Assembly (NCBI GenBank): GCA_964598695.1 | Contig: CAZRDB010000026.1 | Span: 1 to 36,643, forward strand | Source: CAZRDB01 sp964598695 | GTDB lineage: Bacteria; Armatimonadota; Zipacnadia; UBA1398 | Reading direction: 5' to 3' | DNA length: 36,643 nucleotides | In this document: positions 8,125 to 15,640 of the stretch, in pieces | Position numbering within the stretch: the stretch's first letter is position 1 | How the letters are laid out: every line of letters begins with the position of its first letter | Translations under genes and position numbers: made by a program | The notes under the pieces: generated by a model | Database searches by the model: none | Told to the model about the DNA's origin: nothing | What the model saw: the letters and a program-made list of their open reading frames with translations, nothing else

Positions 8125-8978
8125 GAGACGTGGGGGGCGTGCGGAACGGATCATGGGAGCCGTCGTACTGGGACTTCGTGAAGGCCGCGTTCAACCTGCG
8201 CGTGCCGGTGCGCGGCCTCGGCGGGATCCCGCTCAACTGGCTCTACCTCGTCGGCGTAGGGGTCGCGAGCGTCGCGCTCGCGCTGCCGCCGCTCGCGCTG
8301 ATCGGCGCGGCAGGCGAGCTGGCGCTGTTGGCCTACACCTCGAGCAGCCCGCGCTTCCAGCGCGCGGTCCGCGCACAGCTCAAGCAGGCCGCCGGGAGCG
8401 AGGAGGAGGCGAAGCTCGGCTCCATGGTCTCGGCGCTGTCGTCGGGAAGCCAGAGCCGGAGCCGCGCGTTCGAGCGGCAGTGTGACGAGATCCTCGAGAT
8501 CGCCCGGAAGGCGGGCGCCAACCCGGCCGACCTGGAGACCTACTCGACCCACCTGACCGAGCTACGCGAGGTCTACGCGCGGATGCTCGGTCTCACCGAG
8601 ATGTTCGCCCGCTACTCCGACGACTGGAAGGAGACCGACCCGCTGCCGCAGATCGCGGCGATCGAGAAGGAACTCGCCAAGGCGGAGCTGGGGGACGCGA
8701 TGCGCCGCTCGCGCGAGGCGACGCTCGAGACGTTGCGGAAGCGCGCGAAGACGCGCGAGGCGATCAGCGAGCGGGCCCACCTGGTGAAGTCGGAGATCAC
8801 GCGGCTGGAGCAGCAGCTCGCCCTGCTGCGCGACCAGGCGCTGCTGACCCGCGATCCCTCGGTGCTCTCGGGCAACATGGACTCGGCGGCGGGGATGCTC
8901 GAGGAGCACACCACGTGGCTCCAGGAGAACGCGACGCTGCTGCAGGGGCTGGCGGAGCAGCAGCAGACGCTGGGGTAG
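8121..8978 (+). CDS. Membrane-anchored coiled-coil protein of the transporter operon, unknown family
   Basis: I do not recognise this 285-residue protein. It begins with GTG at 8121, overlapping the ATPase stop (GTGA). Residues about 1-35 are polar with an aromatic stretch (WEPSYWDFVKAAFNLRVPVRG), about 37-75 form one long or two short membrane helices (WLYLVGVGVASVALALPPLALIG, ELALLAYT), and the remaining 200 residues are charged, helix-forming and heptad-like, with long segments such as EAKLGSMVSALSSGSQ and RAHLVKSEITRLEQQLALLR. No catalytic motif or nucleotide-binding site is visible. Being translationally coupled to the ATPase, it is probably a cytoplasm-facing partner of the transporter, for example a scaffold or regulator; that is inference. 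The gene ends nine bases from a convergent gene. Confidence 0.75.
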   Translation: MRDVGGVRNGSWEPSYWDFVKAAFNLRVPVRGLGGIPLNWLYLVGVGVASVALALPPLALIGAAGELALLAYTSSSPRFQRAVRAQLKQAAGSEEEAKLGSMVSALSSGSQSRSRAFERQCDEILEIARKAGANPADLETYSTHLTELREVYARMLGLTEMFARYSDDWKETDPLPQIAAIEKELAKAELGDAMRRSREATLETLRKRAKTREAISERAHLVKSEITRLEQQLALLRDQALLTRDPSVLSGNMDSAAGMLEEHTTWLQENATLLQGLAEQQQTLG

Positions 8979-8987
8979 CCCTCCGCG

Positions 8988-10214
8988 CTACCGCGCCCGC
9001 CCGTCGCGCTCCGAGGGACTCCAGCGATCGCCGCCCAGGCGCTTGGCCGCGTGCATCGCGGCATCGGCCTCCTCGAAGAGGTCGCGCCAGCTCGCCTGCC
9101 GGAGCGACTCGCGCGTCGCGGCGCCGACGCTGACCGTCAGTACGCCCCCCGGGGCGTCGGCGTGCTCGATCTCGAGCCGACGGACGGCCGTGAGGATCCG
9201 GCGGCTGACGGTGCGCGCGCCATCGCAGTCGGTATCGGCCAGGACCGCGGCGAACTCCTCGCCGCCGACCCGCGCGATGAGATCGCCCGGACGATGGACG
9301 CAGTTGCCGACCTCGCGGGCGACGCGGGCCAGGCAGTCGTCGCCGGCCTGGCGGCCGTAGCGGTCGTTGTAGGCCTCGAACCGGTCGATGTCGATGACGA
9401 GCACGGTCAGCACCGACTGGTCGCGCGCGGCCCGCAGCCACTCGTGCTCGACGTGCTCCTCGAAGGCGCGCCGGTTGGGGACTCCGGTGAGCGCGTCGCA
9501 CCGCGCCATGGACTCGAGGCTTCGGTTGTGGGCGAGCAGCTCCCGGTTGGCCTCCTCGAGCGCCACGCGCTGCTGCTCGATGATGCTCACCTGCTCGAAC
9601 TCGCGCAGCCGGTTGGCGTAGAGCAGGCGGGAGACCGCCATCGCGACCACCGTGATCAGAAGCGAGCCGGCCAGGTCGCGGACCATGATGTCGTCGTAGA
9701 CGCCACCCCACTGCCGCCCGAGGCGGGCGAACATGCCAAGCTGCGCCAGCCAGGCCAGGGGGAGGAGCACCACGCACTGGAGGGTGGGGAGGTAGGCGAC
9801 CGTCGCCACACCGAGGATGGCCACCACGAACGGATCGACGCCGGCCCGCAGGGGGCGGCTGAGGGCCGAGGTGAGGGCGACGGCCACGAGGCCGAGGCAG
9901 ACGTAGAGCCAGCCGGCCACGAGGTGTCGTCGCGCGACCCGCTCCGGTGGCGGGAGGTCGCGCGTGGCCCCCAGGTAGAGCACGGAGAGCAGGACGAGCG
10001 TGACGCGGAGCCCGGTCAGCAGGAGATCGGGGTTCCCCGGGGCGGTGACGCCCCACTCGGCCAGTGCTCCGAGCAGCACGCTGTGCAGCAGCACCACGTC
10101 GAGCGCCGCGAGCACCAGCTCGAGCACGGCGACGAAGTACGCGGCCAGCCGCAGCCGCGCGAGGTTGAGCCGGTCGATCTCCCGTCGCGAATCTCGCAGA
10201 AGTGCCTCTTCCAT
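8988..10214 (-). CDS. Membrane diguanylate cyclase (GGDEF domain, intact active and inhibitory sites)
   Basis: Makes cyclic di-GMP from two GTP. The start at 10214 (MEEALLRDSRREIDRLN) is preferred; the open frame upstream overlaps the rarA/6S promoter region and is low-complexity. The 408-residue protein has about six hydrophobic segments between residues 20 and 200 (YFVAVLELVLAALDVVLLHSVL; LLLTGLRVTLVLLSVLYLG; WLYVCLGLVAVALTSAL; DPFVVAILGVATVAYLP; SLLITVVAMAVSRLL), a helical linker with heptads (EQVSIIEQQRVALEEANREL), then the GGDEF domain from about residue 243 (DALTGVPNRRAFEEHV). The signature is GGEEF at 317-321, and RPGD at 308-311 is the product-inhibition I-site. The metal-binding VIDIDRFEAYND is also intact, so I expect an active, feedback-controlled enzyme with an unknown membrane sensor. 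Confidence 0.93.
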   Translation of the reverse strand: MEEALLRDSRREIDRLNLARLRLAAYFVAVLELVLAALDVVLLHSVLLGALAEWGVTAPGNPDLLLTGLRVTLVLLSVLYLGATRDLPPPERVARRHLVAGWLYVCLGLVAVALTSALSRPLRAGVDPFVVAILGVATVAYLPTLQCVVLLPLAWLAQLGMFARLGRQWGGVYDDIMVRDLAGSLLITVVAMAVSRLLYANRLREFEQVSIIEQQRVALEEANRELLAHNRSLESMARCDALTGVPNRRAFEEHVEHEWLRAARDQSVLTVLVIDIDRFEAYNDRYGRQAGDDCLARVAREVGNCVHRPGDLIARVGGEEFAAVLADTDCDGARTVSRRILTAVRRLEIEHADAPGGVLTVSVGAATRESLRQASWRDLFEEADAAMHAAKRLGGDRWSPSERDGRAR

Positions 10215-10399
10215 CGCCCATCCGTCACGGATCTCGTCGTTCCCGGGATCGCTCCGGGAGTTGCGGAGTTGCAGGGTACCAACGTCCAGGCCCGGCCGAT
10301 GGCTCACCGGGTCGTCGTGGTGGGCTGAAGGCCGGACGCCATCGGAGGATTCGGCTCCTCGACGGACCGGACGCGGACGCGGCCGCGCGATTCGCCGGG

Positions 10400-10427
10400 T
10401 TCGGCGGAGGCCCCCGCAGTGTATACT
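10400..10427 (+). promoter_or_regulatory. Promoter of the 6S RNA gene
   Basis: TATACT at 10422-10427 is a near-perfect sigma-70-type -10 box. Sixteen bases upstream, TTCGGC (10400-10405) is a poor -35 match. Transcription would start about seven bases downstream at 10433-10434, exactly where the closing stem of the RNA begins, and this agreement supports both calls. Confidence 0.7.
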
Positions 10428-10433
10428 GGGAGC

Positions 10434-10619
10434 GGCAAGCAAGCTGCGCTACGCGTGTTTGGCCTTGCAGGTTTCCTCGAGCCAACATCCCGAGCTAGGG
10501 GCTGTTCCTCGCCGTCCTCGCGGAAGCCCCCCGAGGGAAGCGCAAAGACGGACGATACGGCTACCACCTTAGACTTGGGTTCGTAGAAAGCCGGGCACAC
10601 GGTAGCAGCGGCCCTTGCC
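10434..10619 (+). ncRNA. ssrS: 6S RNA
   Basis: A regulatory RNA that mimics an open promoter and binds housekeeping RNA polymerase holoenzyme. The 186-base span matches the usual length of about 185. The two ends pair: GGCAAG (10434-10439) with CUUGCC (10614-10619), then GCUGC with GCGGC, GCUAC with GUAGC and CGUGU with ACACG, giving a long interrupted closing stem. Sequence elements resemble E. coli 6S in the right order: CCUCGAGCCAACAUCCC against CCUGAGCCGAUAUUUC on the 5' side of the bubble; AAAGACGGACGAUACGG against AAAACUGCGACGACACA; and CACCUUAGACUUGGGUUC against CACCUUGAACCAAGGGUUC on the 3' side. A terminal hairpin is closed by GGGGC/GCCCC. The promoter lies directly upstream, and rarA starts 42 bases downstream and may be read through from it. 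SRP RNA, RNase P RNA and tmRNA do not fit. Confidence 0.88.
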
Positions 10620-10661
10620 ACTGAAGAGCCACGGCACTCGCCTGCCCGAGCGGATGGGCCC

Positions 10662-11990
10662 ATGGATCTGTTCGACCAGCCGGACGGCGCGCGGCACGCC
10701 CCCCTCGCCAGCCGCATGCGCCCCACCCGCGTCGAGGACCTCGTAGGCCAGGAGCACCTGCTGGGGCCCGGTGCTTCGCTCCGAACCGCGATCGAGGGAG
10801 ACCGAGTTCCCAGCCTGATCCTCCACGGCCCCGCCGGCTGCGGCAAGTCCACCCTCGCGCGCGTCATCGCGCTGCAGTCGCAGCGCCGCTTCCTCGAGTT
10901 CTCCGCCACCTCCTCGGGCGTCCGCGCGATCCGAGAGGCAGCCGAGACCGCCCGCGACGAGCGCCGGCTGTACGGTCGGGGCGCGATCGTCTTCTGCGAC
11001 GAGATCCATCGGCTGAACAAGGCGCAGCAGGACAGCTTCCTCCCGCCCGTTGAGGACGGCACCTTCACGCTGATCGGCGCGACCACCGAGAACCCCTACT
11101 TCGAGGTGAACGCGGCGCTGCTCTCCCGCTGTCTCGTGCTCCGGCTGCGCCCGCTCGAGCCGGAGGATCTCCGGCAGCTCCTGCTGCGCGCGCTGGGCGA
11201 CGAGACGCGCGGCCTGGGCGGGATGCGGGCGGAGCTGGACCCGGCCGCGCTCGAACTGCTCGCTCGGGCGGCCAACGGTGATGCGCGGCGCGCGCTCAAC
11301 GCGCTCGAGCAGGCCGCCTTCCTCGCCGACCGCGATCCCGAGGGCGTGCTGCGGATCACGGAGGAGAGGGCCCGCGAGGCGACGCAGCAGCGTCTCGTGC
11401 TGTACGACCGCGAGGGCCAGACCCACTACGACGTGATCTCGGCGTACATCAAGTCGATCCGCGGCTCCGATCCCGACGCGGCGCTGTTCTGGCTCGGGTA
11501 CATGCTCGAGGCCGGCGAGGATCCGCTGTTCATCGCCCGCCGGATGGTCATCGCCGCGGCCGAGGATGTCGGCAACGCGGAGCCGATGGGGATCGTCGTC
11601 GCCCAGGCCGCCGCCCAGGCGGTCCAGTTCGTGGGGATGCCCGAGGGCCAGATCCCCTTGGCGCAGGCGACCGTCTTCCTCGCCTGCGCGCCCAAGTCGA
11701 ACCGGGCGTACGAGGCGGTCGCGGCGGCACGCGAGGCCGTCCGCCAGGCCGGTTCGGTTCAAGTGCCGGCGCACCTGATGGATGTGCGCCATGAGGCGCA
11801 GCGGCGGGATGGCCTCGGTGTGGGCTACGAGTACCCGCACGCGCACCCCGGCGCCTTCGTCGCGCAGGAGTATCTCCCCGAGGCGCTCCGCGAGGCGCGC
11901 TTCTACGAGCCCTCGGAGCGCGGCCGCGAGTCCAAGATGCGGGAGTACCTCCGGAGCCGTTGGGGCGACCGCTTCGAGCCTACGGAGTGA
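10662..11990 (+). CDS. rarA: Replication-associated recombination protein A (RarA/MgsA), AAA+ ATPase
   Basis: Acts at stalled replication forks and recombination intermediates; a relative of clamp-loader ATPases. The 442-residue length is normal. Visible motifs: MRPTRVEDLVGQEHLLG at the start, Walker A GPAGCGKST at residues 56-64, FLEFSATSSGVRAIREA, Walker B IVFCDEIHRLNKAQQDSFLP (family-typical, with Asp-Glu intact), sensor 1 IGATTENPYFEVNAALLSRC, and the arginine-finger region. The C-terminal tetramerisation part (HYDVISAYIKSIRGSDPDAALFWLGYMLEAGEDPLFIARR, then AAEDVGNAEP) is highly conserved and complete. ATG 10662 is preceded by a modest GCGGATGGG. The gene sits just behind 6S RNA and its 3' end overlaps the convergent alpha-galactosidase gene by 11 bases. 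Confidence 0.95.
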   Translation: MDLFDQPDGARHAPLASRMRPTRVEDLVGQEHLLGPGASLRTAIEGDRVPSLILHGPAGCGKSTLARVIALQSQRRFLEFSATSSGVRAIREAAETARDERRLYGRGAIVFCDEIHRLNKAQQDSFLPPVEDGTFTLIGATTENPYFEVNAALLSRCLVLRLRPLEPEDLRQLLLRALGDETRGLGGMRAELDPAALELLARAANGDARRALNALEQAAFLADRDPEGVLRITEERAREATQQRLVLYDREGQTHYDVISAYIKSIRGSDPDAALFWLGYMLEAGEDPLFIARRMVIAAAEDVGNAEPMGIVVAQAAAQAVQFVGMPEGQIPLAQATVFLACAPKSNRAYEAVAAAREAVRQAGSVQVPAHLMDVRHEAQRRDGLGVGYEYPHAHPGAFVAQEYLPEALREARFYEPSERGRESKMREYLRSRWGDRFEPTE

Positions 11991-14478
11991 CCCGCTCGTA
12001 GAGGAAGACGCGGCCCGACTCCGGCGCGTCGAGTTCGACGCTCCAGCCCTCGCCCAGCTCCGCCCCCGTATGGAGCTGGGGCTCGCCGCCCGCGCCGCCC
12101 AGCTCGCGGAGGCGGTACCGCCCCTCGGCCTCGAGCCCGCACAGGCGCAGGTCGGCGCGGCTGTAGGCGGAACCGCGCGGCCGAAGCGCCACGACGCACC
12201 CCTCGCCGCGCACGGGATCGTGGAACTGCCAGCCGCACCACCCCTCCTCCCCCTGTGAGGCCGCGAACAGCGGGGTGTAGTCGGCGTCGAGCAGGCGCCG
12301 GAGCTGCCGGTAGATCGCGATCTCATCGCGAACCAGCGCGCGCTGCTCCTCCGAGAGCGTGCTCCAGACGCAGCCGAAGCCGAGGGGACCGGCGAACAGG
12401 CTCCGCAGGTCGAACGCGCTCCCGACCTGCAGCAGGTTCACGTTCAGCAGCCCCCCGGGGAGGAATGTGTTGGCCGCGGTCTCGTGGAACCGCAGCACGG
12501 GGAGCAGAGCGGTCTGGTCGCTCTTCCAGAAGGTGTGGGCGCGCCGGATCGTGCCAAGGTCGATCCGGAGCCCGCCGCTCGCGCAGCCCTCGATCAGAAG
12601 ATCGGGGAACTCGGCCATGAGCCGGTCGAGCAGCTCGTAGAGGCCCTCGATGTGGCGGATCTGCGCGATCCCGCGGCGGTCGGGGCCATCCATTGCGTCC
12701 CAGGCTCCGAGCGGGTCGATGTTGCAGTCGAAGCGGATCCACCGCACCCCACCCTCGCGGATGTGCCGGGACATCATCTCGAAGATCCACTCCCGTGCCT
12801 CGGGTCGGCCGAGATCGACGAGGTCGTTGTGTACCCACTCCGGGTGCTCACGGACGAGGCGCGTACCGGGCGCCGCGCGCTCGGGCTCGAACCACAGGCC
12901 GAGCTGCATCCCCCGCGCCCGCACGTGCTCGCCGATAGGGCCGAGGCCGCGGGGGAACTTGTCGGTGTTGACGGTCCAGTTGCCGACCCCGTCCGGGAAG
13001 TCGCCGTCGAACCAGCCGGCATCGATGCAGAAGTACTCGATCCCGAGGCCGGCCGCCACGTCGGCCTCGCGCCGGAGGAGTTCCTCACTGATCCCGTTCC
13101 CGAGCACGAACCACGAACTCCACGACACCGGCGGCACGGTGGGAGCGCCCGCGAGCGCCGGCGCGTAGCGCGCGCGGATGATCCGCCGCATGAGGTTGCC
13201 GCCCTCGGCCCGCGTGCCGCCGTAGGAGGCGACCAGGACCCTCGGGGTGGTGATCCGCTCGCCCGGGGCGAGAGAGATCCGCGTACCCGGCATGCCGATC
13301 GACAGATCGTAGGAGCTTGGAGCCTCGCCGCGGGCGACCGAGGCTTGCCACTGACCGGACCAGCCCACACCGATGGCGAGGCCGGACGAGGACGGGGCGT
13401 CGTGGATGGCGAGGAACGGCAGATCGCGCGCCGATGAGCGGCCGCCCGCGCCGGAGAGAGTCGTCTCGGTCACGGGGCCCTCGCGGAGCCCGAAGCCGAG
13501 CCCAGGCTGCCCGAAGGCGCCGTTCAGCCCGCCGGCCTCGGAGAGCAGCCGGGTCCGCTCACCCAGGGCCCCGAGATCCAGATCGAGCGGCAGCACGGCG
13601 GTCAGCTCGAGCGATGGCGCCGGCCCGGTGTTCTCGAAGATCCATGTCAGCTCGGCGGCATCGAACCCGTCGAGCAACTCGACCCGCAGCTCGGCCACAA
13701 GCCCGCCGCCGGGCTCCGTCCAACGCGACCGAAAGGCCGTGCGCCCGTTGCCCGACTCAGCCGGCAGGCGCGTGCACTCCCAGTCGCCGAGCAGCTCGGG
13801 CGACGGCCGTCCGCCGTAAACGAAGCTCGCGGGGAGCCGATCCTGCCGCAGAAGCGGGCTGCCATAGGCGGACGACTGCCGAACGATGTCCGCGAGGCGC
13901 ACGCTCGTGCCGTCCTCGGCGACAAGCCGAGCGTCGCCCCAGTCGGCCTGGTCGTAGGAGATCCCGTCTCCGGCATCCTCGACCGCCAGCGTCAGCGCGC
14001 GGACCCCGGTGAGGTCGACCTCGACGGCCACCGGGGCCTCCCCCCCGCGGCAGACCCCCGTCCGTGCGAGTTCCGCGCCATCGCCCACGACTGCGAAGAC
14101 GGCGCTTCCGCGTACCCCGCCGGTGTCGGCGTTGTTGTCGATCCCCACCTCGGCGACGAAACGCGCGAAGGGCCGCCGCAACGCGAAGTGGGCGGCGCCG
14201 GCCGCGTGCGCGCCGAGGCCGGTCGCGTAGAGCCGATCGCCGATCCGAAGCGGCGTGAGCGTGTGGCAGGAGAGGTCGGGCGTGAGCCGCGCCCAGTCCT
14301 GCGTGGAGGAGACCAGTTCCAGCTCGGGGGCGGGCGTCGCGGGCACGGCTGCCGGCGGCACGGCGCCGGTTCGCTCGAGCAGATCGCGGACCTCGCCCCC
14401 GTCGCCAACGGGCTGGGCCCCTGCGAGGCCTCCGAGCGCGGTCAGGGCGGAGAGCAGGAGCGTCGGGAAGCAGCGCAC
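11980..14478 (-). CDS. Secreted alpha-galactosidase, GH36-like with NPCBM domain
   Basis: Removes terminal alpha-galactosyl residues, probably outside the cytoplasm. GTG 14478 is chosen because it opens a clear signal peptide (MRCFPTLLLSALTALGGLAGAQ) behind GAAGGGG. Residues about 50-180 form an NPCBM-type carbohydrate-binding module (LYATGLGAHAAGAAHFAL, FVAEVGIDNNADTGGVRGSAVF). A beta-sandwich follows to about residue 450, then the barrel: PVSWSSWFVLGNGISEELL, EYFCIDAGWFDGDFPDGVGNW, QLGLWFEPERAAPGT. The nucleophile is Asp584 in IRFDCN and the acid/base Asp654 in FWKSDQT; their 70-residue spacing equals that of characterised GH36 enzymes. Arg instead of Lys before the Phe-Asp (usual KWDxN) is a family variation. 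At 832 residues the protein is long because of the module. It lies 34 bases behind selD and may share its transcript. Confidence 0.9.
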   Translation of the reverse strand: MRCFPTLLLSALTALGGLAGAQPVGDGGEVRDLLERTGAVPPAAVPATPAPELELVSSTQDWARLTPDLSCHTLTPLRIGDRLYATGLGAHAAGAAHFALRRPFARFVAEVGIDNNADTGGVRGSAVFAVVGDGAELARTGVCRGGEAPVAVEVDLTGVRALTLAVEDAGDGISYDQADWGDARLVAEDGTSVRLADIVRQSSAYGSPLLRQDRLPASFVYGGRPSPELLGDWECTRLPAESGNGRTAFRSRWTEPGGGLVAELRVELLDGFDAAELTWIFENTGPAPSLELTAVLPLDLDLGALGERTRLLSEAGGLNGAFGQPGLGFGLREGPVTETTLSGAGGRSSARDLPFLAIHDAPSSSGLAIGVGWSGQWQASVARGEAPSSYDLSIGMPGTRISLAPGERITTPRVLVASYGGTRAEGGNLMRRIIRARYAPALAGAPTVPPVSWSSWFVLGNGISEELLRREADVAAGLGIEYFCIDAGWFDGDFPDGVGNWTVNTDKFPRGLGPIGEHVRARGMQLGLWFEPERAAPGTRLVREHPEWVHNDLVDLGRPEAREWIFEMMSRHIREGGVRWIRFDCNIDPLGAWDAMDGPDRRGIAQIRHIEGLYELLDRLMAEFPDLLIEGCASGGLRIDLGTIRRAHTFWKSDQTALLPVLRFHETAANTFLPGGLLNVNLLQVGSAFDLRSLFAGPLGFGCVWSTLSEEQRALVRDEIAIYRQLRRLLDADYTPLFAASQGEEGWCGWQFHDPVRGEGCVVALRPRGSAYSRADLRLCGLEAEGRYRLRELGGAGGEPQLHTGAELGEGWSVELDAPESGRVFLYERVTP

Positions 14479-14512
14479 GCGGGAACACCCCTTCGCAGGT
14501 GGGCCCCACGCC

Positions 14513-15562
14513 TCAGCGCAGGACCTCGATCGCCTCCGGGCCGCGCGCGGCAACCTCGCCGATCTCCCAGGCGGAGACGCCGTGGGAGTCGAGCGATGCC
14601 ACCAATGCATCGGCCGCGTCGGGGGATACGCTGAACAGCAGCCCGCCCGAGGTCTGCGGGTCGCACAGGAGCAGCGCCTCGGCGGCGGTGAGCCCGTCGG
14701 GCCAGGCGGTGACCGCCTCGACCGACTCTCGGTTGCGGTAGGCGCCACCGGGGAACAGGTCGGCCTCCGCCAGCTCCCGCGCGCCCGGCAGAACGGGCAC
14801 CCGCGCCGCGTGGAGCCGCACCGAGACCCCCGCCCCGTCGACCATCTCGCGAAGGTGGCCGAGCAGGCCGAAGCCGGTCACGTCGGTGCAGGCATGGATC
14901 GGGAACCCCTTGGCCGCCTCGGCCGCGTGCCGGTTGAGGGTCGCCATCGAGGCGATCGCCGCGGCGAGCACCTCGGCCGGCGCCTTGTCGCTCATGGCGG
15001 CGGTCGTGATCACACCCACGCCGAGCGGCTTGGTCAGCACCAGCCGGTCCCCCGCGCGCGCGCCGGCGTTCGTCCAGACCCGATCCGGCCGTGCCGTCCC
15101 GGTGACGCACAGCCCGAACTTGGGCTCCTGATCGCGGATGGTATGGCCGCCGATGGTCGGGATGCCGGCCTGCTCCTGCACCGCCGCGGCCCCCTCGAGG
15201 ATCTCCGCGAGAACGTCGAGCGGCAGGCAGTCGGAGGGGAAGCAGACGACGTTCAGCGCGCAGAGGGGCGTGGCGCCCATCGCGTAGATGTCGCTGATCG
15301 AGTTGGCCGCCGCGATCGCACCGTAGGCCCGCGGCTCATCGACCACGGGGGTGATGATGTCCACGGTCTGGACGAGCGCCAGCTCCGGCGAGAGGCGGTA
15401 GACGCCCGCGTCGTCGGCAGTGCCGGCGCCCACGAGCACGTTGGGGTCGGTCGGTTGGGTGAGCCCGGACAGAACCTGCCCGAGGTCCGAAGGACTGAGC
15501 TTGGCCGCTCAGCCGGCGGCCTGTGCGAGTGAGGTGAGGCGAATGCGCTCGCGATCGGACAT
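14513..15562 (-). CDS. selD: Selenophosphate synthase containing selenocysteine (TGA read through)
   Basis: Makes selenophosphate, the selenium donor for selenocysteine, from selenide and ATP. The obvious open frame begins only at 15439, but upstream in the same frame lie the ribosome binding site AGGGAGG (15575-15569), ATGATG (15565-15560) and the sequence RIRLTSLAQAAG-TGA-AAKLSPSDLGQVLSGL, which is the SelD active-site segment. The TGA at 15511-15509 stands where E. coli SelD has Cys17, and Lys21 matches its catalytic Lys20. I therefore read TGA as selenocysteine at residue 18; total length is then 349, normal for the family. Further motifs are intact: GTADDAGVY, AAANSISDIYAMGATPLCALN, IPTIGGHTIRD, CTDVTGFGLLGHL, LLLCDPQTSGGLL. 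The second ATG is preferred because the first lies only three bases from GGAGG. Confidence 0.93.
15478..15511 (-). promoter_or_regulatory. Putative bacterial SECIS element in selD
   Basis: Directly after the TGA (15511-15509) the minus strand can fold as GCUC (15500-15497) with GGGC (15481-15478) and GUCC (15495-15492) with GGAC (15488-15485) around a UUC loop. The apical loop lies 17-20 bases downstream of the UGA, the range in which SelB reads bacterial SECIS hairpins. bSECIS sequences are poorly conserved, so the hairpin alone would not prove recoding; the protein motif does. Confidence 0.55.
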
Positions 15563-15593
15563 CATGCACCTCCCTTCGCGGGCGAAGGCCGTA

Positions 15594-15620
15594 CAAGAGA
15601 AAGCGCCCCTCACGGGGCGC
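15594..15620 (-). terminator. Intrinsic terminator between the receiver gene and selD
   Basis: On the minus strand GCGCCCC (15620-15614) pairs with GGGGCGC (15609-15603) around GTGA, followed by TTTCTCTTG. It stands 20 bases behind the receiver-protein stop and ahead of the selD ribosome binding site, so selD is probably transcribed separately, from a promoter not identified, or is reached by partial read-through. Confidence 0.75.
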
Positions 15621-15640
15621 CGGTCACGCGGTGTCGGGGA

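Noticed and set aside
10434..10619. SRP RNA, RNase P RNA or tmRNA instead of 6S RNA
   Set aside because: The conserved GGAAG-type SRP loop, the RNase P core motifs and a tRNA-like end with CCA are not present, while 6S sequence blocks and the closing stem are.
14513..15439. selD as a truncated gene or pseudogene beginning at GTG 15439
   Set aside because: The upstream frame restores the exact SelD active-site segment with TGA at the catalytic position and a strong ribosome binding site, so recoding explains the sequence better than decay.
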